This document shows, piece after piece, positions 40,384 through 47,782 of a stretch of DNA of 64,000 nt. Origin of the DNA: Nocardioides scoriae (lineage in GTDB: Bacteria; Actinomycetota; Actinomycetes; Propionibacteriales; Nocardioidaceae); contig NZ_LT629757.1 in assembly GCF_900104965.1 (NCBI RefSeq), positions 3,162,001 through 3,226,000 of the forward strand, in the 5' to 3' direction. The position numbers and the translations under genes are program-made. Positions within the stretch are counted from its first letter, which is position 1. Each line of letters starts with the position of its first letter. The notes beneath the pieces are model-generated. The model was not told the origin of the DNA. It worked only from the letters and a program-made list of their open reading frames with translations, and made no database searches.

Positions 40384-41025
40384 CTAGTGGGCCAGGCCGT
40401 AGAGGCGGTCGCCCGCGTCGCCGAGCCCGGGCACGATGTAGCCGCGCTCGTCGAGCCGCTCGTCCTGGGCCGCCGTCACCACGGTGACCGGCACCTCGAG
40501 GCCCTCCAGGCCCTGCTCCAGGTTGGCCACGCCCTCGGGCGCGACCAGCAGGCAGATGCAGGTGATGTGGTCGGCGCCGCGGTCGGTGAGGAAGCGGATC
40601 GCCGCGGCGAGGGTGCCGCCGGTGGCCAGCATCGGGTCGAGGACGTAGCACTGCCGGCCCGACAGGTCCGCCGGGAGGCGCTCGGCGTACGTCGAGGCCT
40701 CGAGCGTCTCCTCGTTGCGCACCATGCCGAGGAAGCCGACCTCGGCGGTCGGGACCAGCCGCATCATCCCCTCGAGCATGCCGAGACCGGCCCGCAGGAT
40801 CGGCACCACCAGCGGTCGGGGCCGGCTCAGCACGATGCCCTCGGCGGGAGAGACCGGCGTCTGGATGCGGGTCGGCTCGACGCGCACGTCGCGGGTCGCC
40901 TCGTAGGCCAGCAGCGTCACCAGCTCCTCGGTCAGCCGCCGGAACTCCGGGGAGGCCGTGTCGCGGTCGCGGAGCGTGGTCAGCTTGTGGGAGACCAGCG
41001 GGTGGTCCACGACGTGCAGGCGCAT
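40384..41025 (-). CDS. upp: Uracil phosphoribosyltransferase
   Basis: The 213-residue type I PRTase has [43 protein letters not shown]. The uracil PRTase-specific [15 protein letters not shown] follows, then the PRPP loop [17 protein letters not shown] and the uracil-binding [15 protein letters not shown]. It salvages uracil to UMP. ATG 41025 is 6 bases after TACCGT on the minus strand. It is convergent with the sensor kinase gene, the stops separated by one base. Confidence 0.95.
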   Translation of the reverse strand: MRLHVVDHPLVSHKLTTLRDRDTASPEFRRLTEELVTLLAYEATRDVRVEPTRIQTPVSPAEGIVLSRPRPLVVPILRAGLGMLEGMMRLVPTAEVGFLGMVRNEETLEASTYAERLPADLSGRQCYVLDPMLATGGTLAAAIRFLTDRGADHITCICLLVAPEGVANLEQGLEGLEVPVTVVTAAQDERLDERGYIVPGLGDAGDRLYGLAH

Positions 41026-41031
41026 GCGCAC

Positions 41032-41037
41032 ACGGTA
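41032..41037 (-). promoter_or_regulatory. Probable -10 element of upp
   Basis: Minus-strand TACCGT ends 6 bases before ATG 41025. Confidence 0.4.
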
Positions 41038-41121
41038 GTCGTCCGGCAGGTCAGCGAGCCCCGCCGGTGGTCCTCGCCGCCCGGGTCTGTCACCATCGTC
41101 AGGAGGCAGGGAGGCGCGGCC

Positions 41122-41625
41122 ATGGTGGAGATCACCGACGCGGAGGTCCAGGAGATCGACGTGGCCGTCGTGGCCTACCGCGACGAGGGCACCTGGCACC
41201 TTGCCGAGCTGCCGGACGAGGCCCTGGGCAGCGTCGAGAGCATCGGCCAGGAGCTGCGTCGCTACCCCGACCGCGACGGCGCCCTGGCGCTGATCTCGGT
41301 GGCGGAGGACTTCTCGCTGCTGGTGCGCTCGCGCGGCGCCGGCGCCGGCGTGCGGGTGCTGCTGAGCGACGCCTCGGCCGCGACCGACTGGCACCTCGCC
41401 CGCTCGGCCACCGACCACCTCGGCCTCGAGGTCGAGGAGGACGACGAGGACGAGGTCGGACCCGCGGGCGACCTCGGCATCGTCTCGGACCTCGGCGTCG
41501 ACGCCACCGAGATGGGCGAGCTGCTCGACGATGACGAGCTGTTCCCCGACGAGGTGCTCAGCGAGGTGGCCGACGCCGCGGGCTTCGGGCCGCGCTTCGA
41601 CCTGCTGGCCGGCCTGGAGGACTGA
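41122..41625 (+). CDS. tRNA adenosine deaminase-associated protein
   Basis: This 167-residue acidic protein always sits before tadA in actinobacteria. It has [56 protein letters not shown] and a run of acidic residues (EEDDEDEVG) before [23 protein letters not shown]. The name is from position only; its biochemical role is not established. The ATG is preceded by a strong purine-rich ribosome site (AGGAGG and GGGAGG). tadA starts 7 bases after its stop, so they are co-transcribed. Confidence 0.85.
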   Translation: MVEITDAEVQEIDVAVVAYRDEGTWHLAELPDEALGSVESIGQELRRYPDRDGALALISVAEDFSLLVRSRGAGAGVRVLLSDASAATDWHLARSATDHLGLEVEEDDEDEVGPAGDLGIVSDLGVDATEMGELLDDDELFPDEVLSEVADAAGFGPRFDLLAGLED

Positions 41626-41632
41626 GCGACCC

Positions 41633-42175
41633 GTGGGCGACCCCCTGGGGCCTCCTGCCGCCCGGGCCTGGGTGGGGCCGATGCGCGACGCCCTGGCGCT
41701 GGCCTCCGGCGCTGCCGGGCACGGCGACGTCCCGATCGGTGCCGTCGTGCTCGACGGGGACGGCACGGTGGTCGGACGCGGCGCCAACCTGCGCGAGCGC
41801 GACGCCGACCCGACCGGGCACGCCGAGGTCGTGGCCCTGCGCGACGCGGCCCGCGCCCGCGGGGAGTGGCGGCTCGACGGCTGCACCCTCGTGGTCACCC
41901 TCGAGCCCTGCACCATGTGCGCCGGGGCGGCCGTCCTCGCCCGGGTGACCCGCGTCGTCTTCGGGGCCTACGACGACCGGGCGGGCGCCGCGGGATCGCT
42001 GTGGGACGTGGTGCGCGACCGCCGTCTCAACCACCGGCCCGAGGTCGTCGGCGGCGTCCTCGCCGAGGAGAGCGGCCGCCTGCTCGACGAGTTCTTCGCC
42101 GCCCACCGCGACGGCGGCGGCGATCGGTCCCGGCCCGCAGGGGGCGGGGCCCTCGGCGCGTCGCCGCATCCGTGA
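41633..42175 (+). CDS. tadA: tRNA-specific adenosine deaminase TadA
   Basis: The 180-residue zinc deaminase has HAEV at residues 63-66, where Glu65 is the proton shuttle, and PCTMC at 92-96 for the other zinc ligands. [36 protein letters not shown] follows, the TadA-specific substrate segment. It makes inosine at position 34 of tRNA-Arg(ACG). GTG 41633 follows the associated gene closely. A glycine/arginine-rich tail of about 20 residues ends the protein. Confidence 0.92.
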   Translation: MGDPLGPPAARAWVGPMRDALALASGAAGHGDVPIGAVVLDGDGTVVGRGANLRERDADPTGHAEVVALRDAARARGEWRLDGCTLVVTLEPCTMCAGAAVLARVTRVVFGAYDDRAGAAGSLWDVVRDRRLNHRPEVVGGVLAEESGRLLDEFFAAHRDGGGDRSRPAGGGALGASPHP

Positions 42176-42230
42176 CAGATTGGGAGGTGTCGTCCGTCAC
42201 GTCGGGCGTCGCCGACGAGGGGAGTCGCGG

Positions 42231-43016
42231 ATGAGGGTCGCACTGCAGGCCACGTGCCTGGGGGACGCGCTGTTCCCGGGCGTCGGGCAGGCCACGGTGC
42301 GGTTGCTGAGGCGGCTCGGGGTGGAGGTCGACTTCCCGCCCGAGCAGACCTGCTGCGGCCAGCCGATGATCAACTCCGGCTACCTCGACGAGGCGGTGCC
42401 GGCGCTGCGGTCCTTCGTCAGCGCCTTCGAGGGGTACGACGCGGTCGTCACGCCCTCGGGCTCCTGTGCCGGGGCGGCCCGCCACCAGCACGCCATCGTG
42501 GCGCGGCGCTCGGGCGACCCGGGCCTGCAGCGGGCGGTCGAGCAGACCGCCCCGCGGGTCCACGAGCTCAGCGAGTTCCTCGTCGACGTGCTGGGCGTGA
42601 CCGACGTGGGGGCGTCGTTCCCCCACGCCGTGACCTACCACCCCACCTGCCACTCGCTGCGGATGCTGGGGGTGGCCGACAAGCCGCTGCGGCTGCTGCG
42701 CGAGGTCCGCGACATCGACCTGCGCGAGCTGCCGGAGGCGACGCAGTGCTGCGGCTTCGGCGGCACCTTCGCGGTCAAGAACGCCGACACCTCGATCGCC
42801 ATGGGCTCCGACAAGGCGCGCCACGTCCGCGCGACCGGCGCCCAGGTGCTGGTGGCGGGCGACGCGTCGTGCCTCATGCACGTCGGGGGCCTGCTCGGTC
42901 GCCAGCGCTCCGGCGTGCGCACGATGCACCTGGCCGAGGTGCTGGCCTCGACCGAGGGCCTGGGGGCCGACACCGGTCCGGGCGCCGCCACGAAGCACAG
43001 CGAGGAGCCCGCATGA
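42231..43016 (+). CDS. lutA: (Fe-S)-binding lactate utilisation protein LutA
   Basis: The 261-residue protein has two cysteine-rich CCG domains, with QTCCGQPMINSG near residues 40-51 and TQCCGFGGTFAVKN in the second half, and HPTCHSLR between. This is the LutA/GlpC-like heterodisulfide-type fold that handles electrons from lactate oxidation. It is first of lutABC: ATG 42231 after GAGGGGAG, and lutB overlapping the stop as ATGA. LutABC replaces classic L-lactate dehydrogenase in many bacteria. No lldR-type regulator is present. Confidence 0.92.
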   Translation: MRVALQATCLGDALFPGVGQATVRLLRRLGVEVDFPPEQTCCGQPMINSGYLDEAVPALRSFVSAFEGYDAVVTPSGSCAGAARHQHAIVARRSGDPGLQRAVEQTAPRVHELSEFLVDVLGVTDVGASFPHAVTYHPTCHSLRMLGVADKPLRLLREVRDIDLRELPEATQCCGFGGTFAVKNADTSIAMGSDKARHVRATGAQVLVAGDASCLMHVGGLLGRQRSGVRTMHLAEVLASTEGLGADTGPGAATKHSEEPA

Positions 43017-44470
43017 CGCTCGCCCCCGACCCGATCGCCACCGCCGCCACCTTCGTGGGGATGCCGGCCTTCCCCGTCGCCGCGCGCGCCGCCCTGGCCG
43101 ACAGCCAGCTGCGCCACAACCTCGAGCACGCCACCCACACCATCCGCGACAAGCGCAACCGCGTGGTCGCCGAGGTGCCCGACTGGGAGGACCTGCGCAC
43201 CCGCGGCGCGGCCCTCAAGGACGCCGCCCTGGCCGACCTGGAGCAGCACCTGCTCACCCTCGAGCAGCGCCTGACCGAGGCCGGCGCGACCGTCCACTGG
43301 GCCCGCGACGCCGCCGAGGCCAACGCCGTCGTGGCACAGGTGGCCCACCGCCACGGCCTCGACGAGGTGGTCAAGGTCAAGTCGATGGCGACCGCGGAGA
43401 TCGGTCTCAACGAGGCGCTCGCCGAGGAGGGCATCGCCGCCTGGGAGACCGACCTGGCCGAGCTGATCGTCCAGCTCGGCGACGACCTGCCCAGCCACAT
43501 CCTGGTGCCGGCCATCCACCGCAACCGGGCCGAGATCCGCCAGATCTTCCTCGACAAGATGGCCTCGGCCGGTCGCCCGGCGCCCGACGACCTCTCCCAG
43601 CAGCCGGCCGAGCTCGCCGGGGCGGCCCGGCTGCACCTGCGCGAGAAGTTCCTGCGGGCCAAGATGGCCGTCTCCGGCGCCAACTTCGCGGTCGCCGAGA
43701 CCGGCACCCTGGTCGTGGTCGAGTCGGAGGGCAACGGCCGGATGTGCCTGACCCTGCCCGACGTGCTGGTGAGCGTGGTCGGCATCGAGAAGGTGGTGCC
43801 GACCTTCGCCGACCTCGACGTGTTCCTCCGGCTGCTGCCGCGCTCGTCGACGGGCGAGCGGATGAACCCCTACACCTCGACGTGGACCGGCGTCACGCCC
43901 GGCGACGGCCCCCAGGAGCTGCACGTCGTGCTGCTCGACAACGGCCGCACCCGGGCGCTCGCCGACGAGGTCGGGCGCTCGGCGCTGCGGTGCATCCGCT
44001 GCTCGGCGTGCCTCAACAACTGCCCGGTCTACGAGCGCACCGGGGGCCACGCCTACGGCTCGGTCTACCCGGGCCCGATCGGGGCGATCCTCAACCCGCT
44101 GATGAAGGGCGTCGGGGTCGACGAGCAGGTCGACTCGCTGCCGTACGCCTCCTCGCTGTGCGGCGCCTGCTACGAGGTCTGCCCCGTCAAGATCGACATC
44201 CCCTCGATCCTGGTCGACCTCCGGTCCCAGGTCGTCGACGCCCACCGCGGCGGTCGGCCCTCCCTGGAGGCCGTGGCGATGAAGGGGGCGGCGGCGACCT
44301 TCGCGTCCTCGGGCCGGCTGCGCCTGGCCGAGCGCTTCACGGGCCTCGGCACGACGCTGGCCCGCAGGCTCGGCCTGGCCACGGCGTGGTCCGGCGCCCG
44401 CGACCTGCCCACCGCCCCGGCCGAGTCCTTCCGGGCCTGGTGGAAGCGCACCGACGGGGGCCGGCGGTGA
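43013..44470 (+). CDS. lutB: Iron-sulfur lactate utilisation protein LutB
   Basis: The 485-residue protein has the LUD domain (VKVKSMATAEIGLNEALAEEGIAAWETDLAELIVQL and LVPAIHRNRAEIRQIF). Two [4Fe-4S] motifs follow in the C-terminal third: CIRCSACLNNCPVYERTGGHAYGSVYPGP and CGACYEVCPVKIDIP. An extra 70-residue tail ends FRAWWKRTDGGRR. ATG and GTG overlaps on both sides tie it to lutA and lutC. It is the central electron carrier of the lactate-oxidising complex. Confidence 0.94.
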   Translation: MTLAPDPIATAATFVGMPAFPVAARAALADSQLRHNLEHATHTIRDKRNRVVAEVPDWEDLRTRGAALKDAALADLEQHLLTLEQRLTEAGATVHWARDAAEANAVVAQVAHRHGLDEVVKVKSMATAEIGLNEALAEEGIAAWETDLAELIVQLGDDLPSHILVPAIHRNRAEIRQIFLDKMASAGRPAPDDLSQQPAELAGAARLHLREKFLRAKMAVSGANFAVAETGTLVVVESEGNGRMCLTLPDVLVSVVGIEKVVPTFADLDVFLRLLPRSSTGERMNPYTSTWTGVTPGDGPQELHVVLLDNGRTRALADEVGRSALRCIRCSACLNNCPVYERTGGHAYGSVYPGPIGAILNPLMKGVGVDEQVDSLPYASSLCGACYEVCPVKIDIPSILVDLRSQVVDAHRGGRPSLEAVAMKGAAATFASSGRLRLAERFTGLGTTLARRLGLATAWSGARDLPTAPAESFRAWWKRTDGGRR

Positions 44471-45057
44471 GCGGCGCCCGCGAGGAGATCCTGCGGCGCG
44501 TGCGCGAGGCGACGGCCGGGTACACCGCGCCGCCGCCCGAGCCCGTGGTGGTCGACCCGCGCCCCGGCGACCTCGACCTGTTCGTGGAGCGGGTGGCCGA
44601 CTACCGGGCGGTCGTCGAGCGGCTCGGCCCCCTCGACCCCGCCGACCTGGCCGCCCGGGTCGCGGCCGTGCTCGACGGCCGGCGGGCCGTCGTGCCGGAC
44701 GGCCTGGGGTTCGAGGTGCCCGGCTCGGTGCCCGACGACGGGCTGAGCGCGCTCCAGCTCGACGACCTCGACGCGGTGGTCACGCTGGCCGGGGTCGGCA
44801 TCGCCGAGACCGGCACCATCGTGCTCGACCACGGGCCCGGCCAGGGACGTCGGGCCCTCAGCCTGGTGCCGGACCTGCACGTGTGCGTGGTGCGCACCGA
44901 CCAGGTGGTCGCCGACGTCCAGGACGCCGTGGCCCGGCTCGACCCGGCCCGCCCCCACACCTGGATCAGCGGCCCCTCGGCCACCAGCGACATCGAGCTC
45001 GACCGGGTCGAGGGCGTCCACGGTCCCCGCACCCTGCACGTCCTCGTCGTCGGCTGA
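44467..45057 (+). CDS. lutC: Lactate utilisation protein LutC
   Basis: The 196-residue LUD-domain protein lacks iron-sulfur cysteines and has EEILRRVREATAG near the N-terminus, DLDAVVTLAGVGIAETGTIVLDHGPGQGRRALSLVPDLHVCVV and HTWISGPSATSDIELDRVEGVHGPRTLHVLVV. These are the family landmarks, including GPSATSDIE. It completes lutABC. GTG 44467 overlaps the lutB stop. A GC hairpin 28 bases downstream may end the transcript. Confidence 0.93.
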   Translation: MSGAREEILRRVREATAGYTAPPPEPVVVDPRPGDLDLFVERVADYRAVVERLGPLDPADLAARVAAVLDGRRAVVPDGLGFEVPGSVPDDGLSALQLDDLDAVVTLAGVGIAETGTIVLDHGPGQGRRALSLVPDLHVCVVRTDQVVADVQDAVARLDPARPHTWISGPSATSDIELDRVEGVHGPRTLHVLVVG

Positions 45058-45085
45058 CCCGCCCTCCAGGGTCGTGCGGGTGATC

Positions 45086-45101
45086 GGGCGCCAGGGCGCC
45101 C
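45086..45101 (+). terminator. Possible lutABC terminator hairpin
   Basis: GGGCGCC-ag-GGCGCCC is a perfect 7-base inverted repeat 28 bases after the lutC stop. No U-tract follows, as is usual in this GC-rich genome. Confidence 0.35.
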
Positions 45102-45134
45102 CCTCACCCCCACGACCGGTGCTCCGGGGGCGTT

Positions 45135-45164
45135 TTGAGGGCCGAGCCCGGTGTCCGGTAGCCT
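45135..45164 (+). promoter_or_regulatory. Promoter of tRNA-Ser
   Basis: TTGAGG (45135-45140) and TAGCCT (45159-45164) are 18 bases apart, and the mature tRNA begins 7 bases after the -10. This is a compact, convincing promoter and a useful calibration for the -10 hexamers elsewhere in the window. Confidence 0.6.
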
Positions 45165-45171
45165 CTCCCGC

Positions 45172-45261
45172 GGTGGCGTGTCCGAGCGGCCTAAGGAGAA
45201 CGCCTCGAAAGCGTTTGTTGGTGCAAGCCAACCGAGGGTTCAAATCCCTCCGCCACCGCCA
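45172..45261 (+). tRNA. tRNA-Ser (anticodon CGA)
   Basis: Acceptor stem GGTGGCG (45172-45178) pairs with CGCCACC (45251-45257), followed by G and an encoded CCA. The anticodon stem AACGC/GCGTT (45199-45203 and 45211-45215) encloses CTCGAAA with anticodon CGA at 45206-45208, reading UCG. A long variable arm (TTGGTGCAAGCCAA) confirms a class II serine tRNA, and GGTTCAAATCC forms the T-loop. The length is 90 bases including CCA. Confidence 0.97.
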
Positions 45262-45266
45262 CACCG

Positions 45267-45309
45267 GATCAGCCCCTGACCTGCGACGACGCCGGGTCGG
45301 GGGCTGATC
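45267..45309 (+). terminator. Hairpin after tRNA-Ser
   Basis: GATCAGCCCCTGAC (45267-45280) and GTCGGGGGCTGATC (45296-45309) form a 14-base stem with one mismatch and a 15-base loop. It lies 5 bases after the tRNA and is a likely terminator without a U-tract. The remaining bases up to 45424 show no gene. Confidence 0.5.
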
Positions 45310-45424
45310 TGCGTCCCGGCGCCCCCACCGGCCCGCCGGCGGCCCCGGTTTGACCCGGCCCCGGGGAGGGGACAGGGTCGGGCGCCGACGGGTGGCCCAC
45401 GCCCGGCGAGGAGGAGGTGGCGTC

Positions 45425-46006
45425 GTGAGCGACGACGGGCAGCGGTCGATCGACCTGGGGGCGGCGCTGGAGGACTGGTCCGGGCCGGACGACGGCCGCA
45501 CGGCGTACGACGGCGCCGGCGACCCCGCGGTCCTCGACCTGCTGGCGGCCGCGCGCGGGGTGGGCGTGCAGCGCCTCGTCGAGGTGTACGGCGCGGGGTG
45601 GCGCGAGCTGCCCCGGCGCCCGACCGACCCCGACCTGCGGGCCGGGCTGGACGCGCTGCACGACGTGCTCGCCGCCCCGACCTGGGACGAGGGCGGGTGG
45701 TACGTCGCGGGCGAGCCGTTCCAGCTGGCCCTGCGTCCCGTGGCCGACGGCGTCGAGCTCGGCGTGCCGGTGGGTGGGTGGACCGGCGCGGGCTCGCTGG
45801 AGTGGGAGGTCCGCGACCGCCACCACGTGCCCGACGGCCCCGACCACGACCAGGCAGCCGGGGCCGTGATCGCGGTGCTGCTGCGCAGCCGGCACCGCAC
45901 CTTCCGCTGGTGCCGCTACTGCCGCAGCCACTGCGCGCCGGAGCAGCTGCTCAGCCCCGACACCTGCCACGCCTGCGGCACGCGGTGGAACGGGATCGTC
46001 TACTGA
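45425..46006 (+). CDS. Hypothetical protein with C-terminal zinc ribbon
   Basis: I do not recognise this 193-residue protein. It is acidic in its N-terminal half (SIDLGAALEDWSGPDDGRTAYDG), has a central WYVAGEPFQLALRPVADGVELGVPVGGW region, and ends in a four-cysteine metal-binding module, WCRYCRSHCAPEQLL...CHACGTRW. CxxC pairs near residues 164-167 and 183-186 suggest a structural zinc. GTG 45425 is chosen because GAGGAGGAGG precedes it; the open frame extends 75 bases upstream. A nucleic-acid or protein-binding role is possible but unproven. Confidence 0.75.
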   Translation: MSDDGQRSIDLGAALEDWSGPDDGRTAYDGAGDPAVLDLLAAARGVGVQRLVEVYGAGWRELPRRPTDPDLRAGLDALHDVLAAPTWDEGGWYVAGEPFQLALRPVADGVELGVPVGGWTGAGSLEWEVRDRHHVPDGPDHDQAAGAVIAVLLRSRHRTFRWCRYCRSHCAPEQLLSPDTCHACGTRWNGIVY

Positions 46007-46051
46007 CGCGGGCCACCCCGGGGCGGTACCCGCTCCGGGGCTGACGCCGGC

Positions 46052-46633
46052 TCAGCCCAGCATCTCCTGCATCCGGGCGATCTCCCCGGTCTGCGACTCC
46101 TCGATGGAGGCGGCCAGGCGCTTGGCCGCGCGGTTCTCCCCGTCGGCCTGCTCGGCCTTCGCCATCTCCACGGCCCCCTCGTGGTGCTGCACCATCATCT
46201 GCAGCCACATCCGGTCGAAGCCGGAGCCGGTGGCGTCGTCGAGGCGGCGCATGTCGGCCCCGCTCATCATCCCGGCCATCGACCCGCCCGAGGACGGGTC
46301 GCCGGACGTCGTGCCGCCGTCGCCCGAGCCGGACATCGTGCCGCGGGTCGAGGGCACCTCGGCGTCCCAGTCCTCGAGCCAGCCGGTCATGGTCTCGATC
46401 TCGGGGTCCTGGGCGTCCTCCACCTCCTGGGCCAGCCGCTCGAGCGCGGGGTCCGAGGTGCGGTCGAGGGCCATCTCGGCCATCTGCACGGCCTGGGCGT
46501 GGTGGGGGATCATCTGCTGCGCGAAGGCGACGTCGGCCTGGTTGTGGTCGCTGCCCGAGGTGGTGGAGCCGGTGCTGGTGCCGCAGCCCGCCAGGAGGAG
46601 CAGGGAGGCGGTGGCGAGGGCGAGCTTGTGCAT
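46052..46633 (-). CDS. DUF305 domain lipoprotein
   Basis: The 193-residue protein has a signal peptide with lipobox LLAGC near residues 12-16. A DUF305 ferritin-like four-helix domain follows, with MIPHHAQAVQMAEMAL and MVQHHEGAVEMAKAE, each a His-His and Met-rich helix. A serine/glycine/methionine-rich insert (GSMAGMMSGADM) lies between the halves. Such proteins are exported and often found beside copper genes; the His/Met helices suggest metal binding, though the function is not established. ATG 46633 starts the signal peptide; the frame opens 60 bases earlier. Confidence 0.88.
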   Translation of the reverse strand: MHKLALATASLLLLAGCGTSTGSTTSGSDHNQADVAFAQQMIPHHAQAVQMAEMALDRTSDPALERLAQEVEDAQDPEIETMTGWLEDWDAEVPSTRGTMSGSGDGGTTSGDPSSGGSMAGMMSGADMRRLDDATGSGFDRMWLQMMVQHHEGAVEMAKAEQADGENRAAKRLAASIEESQTGEIARMQEMLG

Positions 46634-46723
46634 GGGGTGGTCCGATCTGTGGGTGCGTGCGGGGAGGTGGGCAGGCGGGCGCACCGGTCCCACGCCGGGG
46701 GCGTGGACCGGGCGCCGGGCTGC

Positions 46724-47197
46724 TCAGCAGCGCAGCACGCAGAGGCGCGACAGGTCGGGCGGGTCGGAGGAGCGGGTGCGGCGCGGCAGCACGCTCGCGG
46801 CCGGTCGCAGGTGGGCGGCCGGGGCGAGGGCCGGTGCCGCGCGGGCCAGGGCGAGCGCCGCGGCCAGCAGCAGGATCGCCAGGCACATCACCATCGAGGC
46901 GTGGTCGAGGAGCGTGCCGCCCAGGGGGTCGGCCGCCGACAGCACCGCCGCGGAGACCGCGACGAGGACGGCGGACCCGGCCGACCCGTCCGCCACTGCC
47001 TCGCCGGCGGCGTGGTGACCGGGCGACGCGGTGGTGGCCGGCGCGGTGGTCGACATCGCGGCCATCGCGTCCTCGGACATCGCGGTCCCGTGGCCGCCGA
47101 GGCCGTGCATCGCGAACAGCCCCTCGAGCGCACCGAGCAGCAGCAGCCGGGCGGCCCAGGGGCGGGCCCGACGGCGGCGGCGCCGGGGCGTGGTCAT
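46724..47197 (-). CDS. DUF6153 family protein
   Basis: The 157-residue protein has an arginine-rich start (TTPRRRRRRARPW), one TM segment (AARLLLLGALEGLFAMHGLG), and a His/Met-rich stretch with HGLGGHGTAMSEDAMAAM and PGHHAAG. A second TM segment (ASMVMCLAILLLAAALALARAA) follows, and the C-terminus is LSRLCVLRC. The CVLRC end and layout match the actinobacterial DUF6153 family, of unknown function. The His/Met content and the DUF305 neighbour suggest metal handling at the membrane. Minus-strand TACGCT lies 6 bases before ATG 47197. Confidence 0.75.
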   Translation of the reverse strand: MTTPRRRRRRARPWAARLLLLGALEGLFAMHGLGGHGTAMSEDAMAAMSTTAPATTASPGHHAAGEAVADGSAGSAVLVAVSAAVLSAADPLGGTLLDHASMVMCLAILLLAAALALARAAPALAPAAHLRPAASVLPRRTRSSDPPDLSRLCVLRC

Positions 47198-47203
47198 GGC
47201 TCC

Positions 47204-47209
47204 AGCGTA
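47204..47209 (-). promoter_or_regulatory. Probable -10 element of the DUF6153 gene
   Basis: Minus-strand TACGCT ends 6 bases before ATG 47197. Confidence 0.4.
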
Positions 47210-47300
47210 GGAGGGCGGGACCACCCGTGGGACCGGTCGGAGGTCCCGGCTCCGCGGGCAGGACGGCCCCCGCCTCGGCCGCACGACGGGTGGCCCGGCC

Positions 47301-47714
47301 TCAGGACGGGAGGGTGGCGAGCGCGTCGAGGGCGTCGAGGGCCTCGCTGAGGCGCTCCTTGGCGTCGGCGGCGACCTCCGAGACGGCCTCGCTGTCGGAG
47401 AAGGTCAGCATCGCGTCGGGGTCGAGCGCCTCGACCTGGGTCGTGGTGGCGTCCACCGCCCGCACCACGACGTTGCACGGCAGCATCGTGGCCACCGACG
47501 GGTCGGCCTGCAGCGCCCGGAACGCCAGCGGCGGGCGGCAGGCGCCGAGGATCACCTGCGGGGCGATGTCCTCGCCCAGCTCGGCCCTCATGGTGGCCTG
47601 CAGGTCGACCTCGGTGAGGATGCCGAAGCCGACCTCGGCCAGGGCGGCGCGGACCGCGACCAGCGCCTCGGCGTACGGCTGGTGCACAGTGGTGGTCAGG
47701 GTCGATCCGGACAT
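47301..47714 (-). CDS. DUF302 domain-containing protein
   Basis: The 137-residue single-domain protein has the DUF302 pattern: TTTVHQPYAEALVAVRAALAEVGFGILTEVDLQATMRAELGEDIAPQVILGACRPPLAFRALQADPSVATMLPCNVVVRAVDATTTQVEALDP. The family is small and uncharacterised, and is often found near CsoR/CstR-type repressors or sulfur and copper genes. A CsoR-like palindrome lies 38 bases upstream at 47752-47769, between this gene and the divergent flavoprotein. No regulator gene is in the window. Confidence 0.88.
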   Translation of the reverse strand: MSGSTLTTTVHQPYAEALVAVRAALAEVGFGILTEVDLQATMRAELGEDIAPQVILGACRPPLAFRALQADPSVATMLPCNVVVRAVDATTTQVEALDPDAMLTFSDSEAVSEVAADAKERLSEALDALDALATLPS

Positions 47715-47751
47715 CGGGCCGCCTCGGTCAGGGTGGTGGAGGGGTGGACTG

Positions 47752-47769
47752 GATACCCCCCAGGGTATC
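47752..47769. promoter_or_regulatory. CsoR/CstR-like operator between DUF302 and flavoprotein genes
   Basis: GATACCC-ccca-GGGTATC is a perfect 7-base inverted repeat with a 4-base G/C centre. TACCC and GGGTA half-sites flanking a GC centre are the hallmark of sites bound by CsoR-family copper, nickel or persulfide sensors. It lies in the divergent gap, so one site could control both genes. Confidence 0.6.
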
Positions 47770-47782
47770 AGTGAGGAGCAGG

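Noticed and set aside
45172-45309. tRNA-Ser as an integration site for a mobile element
   Set aside because: No integrase, direct repeat of the tRNA 3' end or compositional change is seen downstream.
47744-47782. Earlier starts for the flavoprotein at 47744 or 47771
   Set aside because: Starting at 47744 would translate the CsoR-like palindrome; GTG 47783 has the ribosome site at the proper distance and starts just before the FAD motif.
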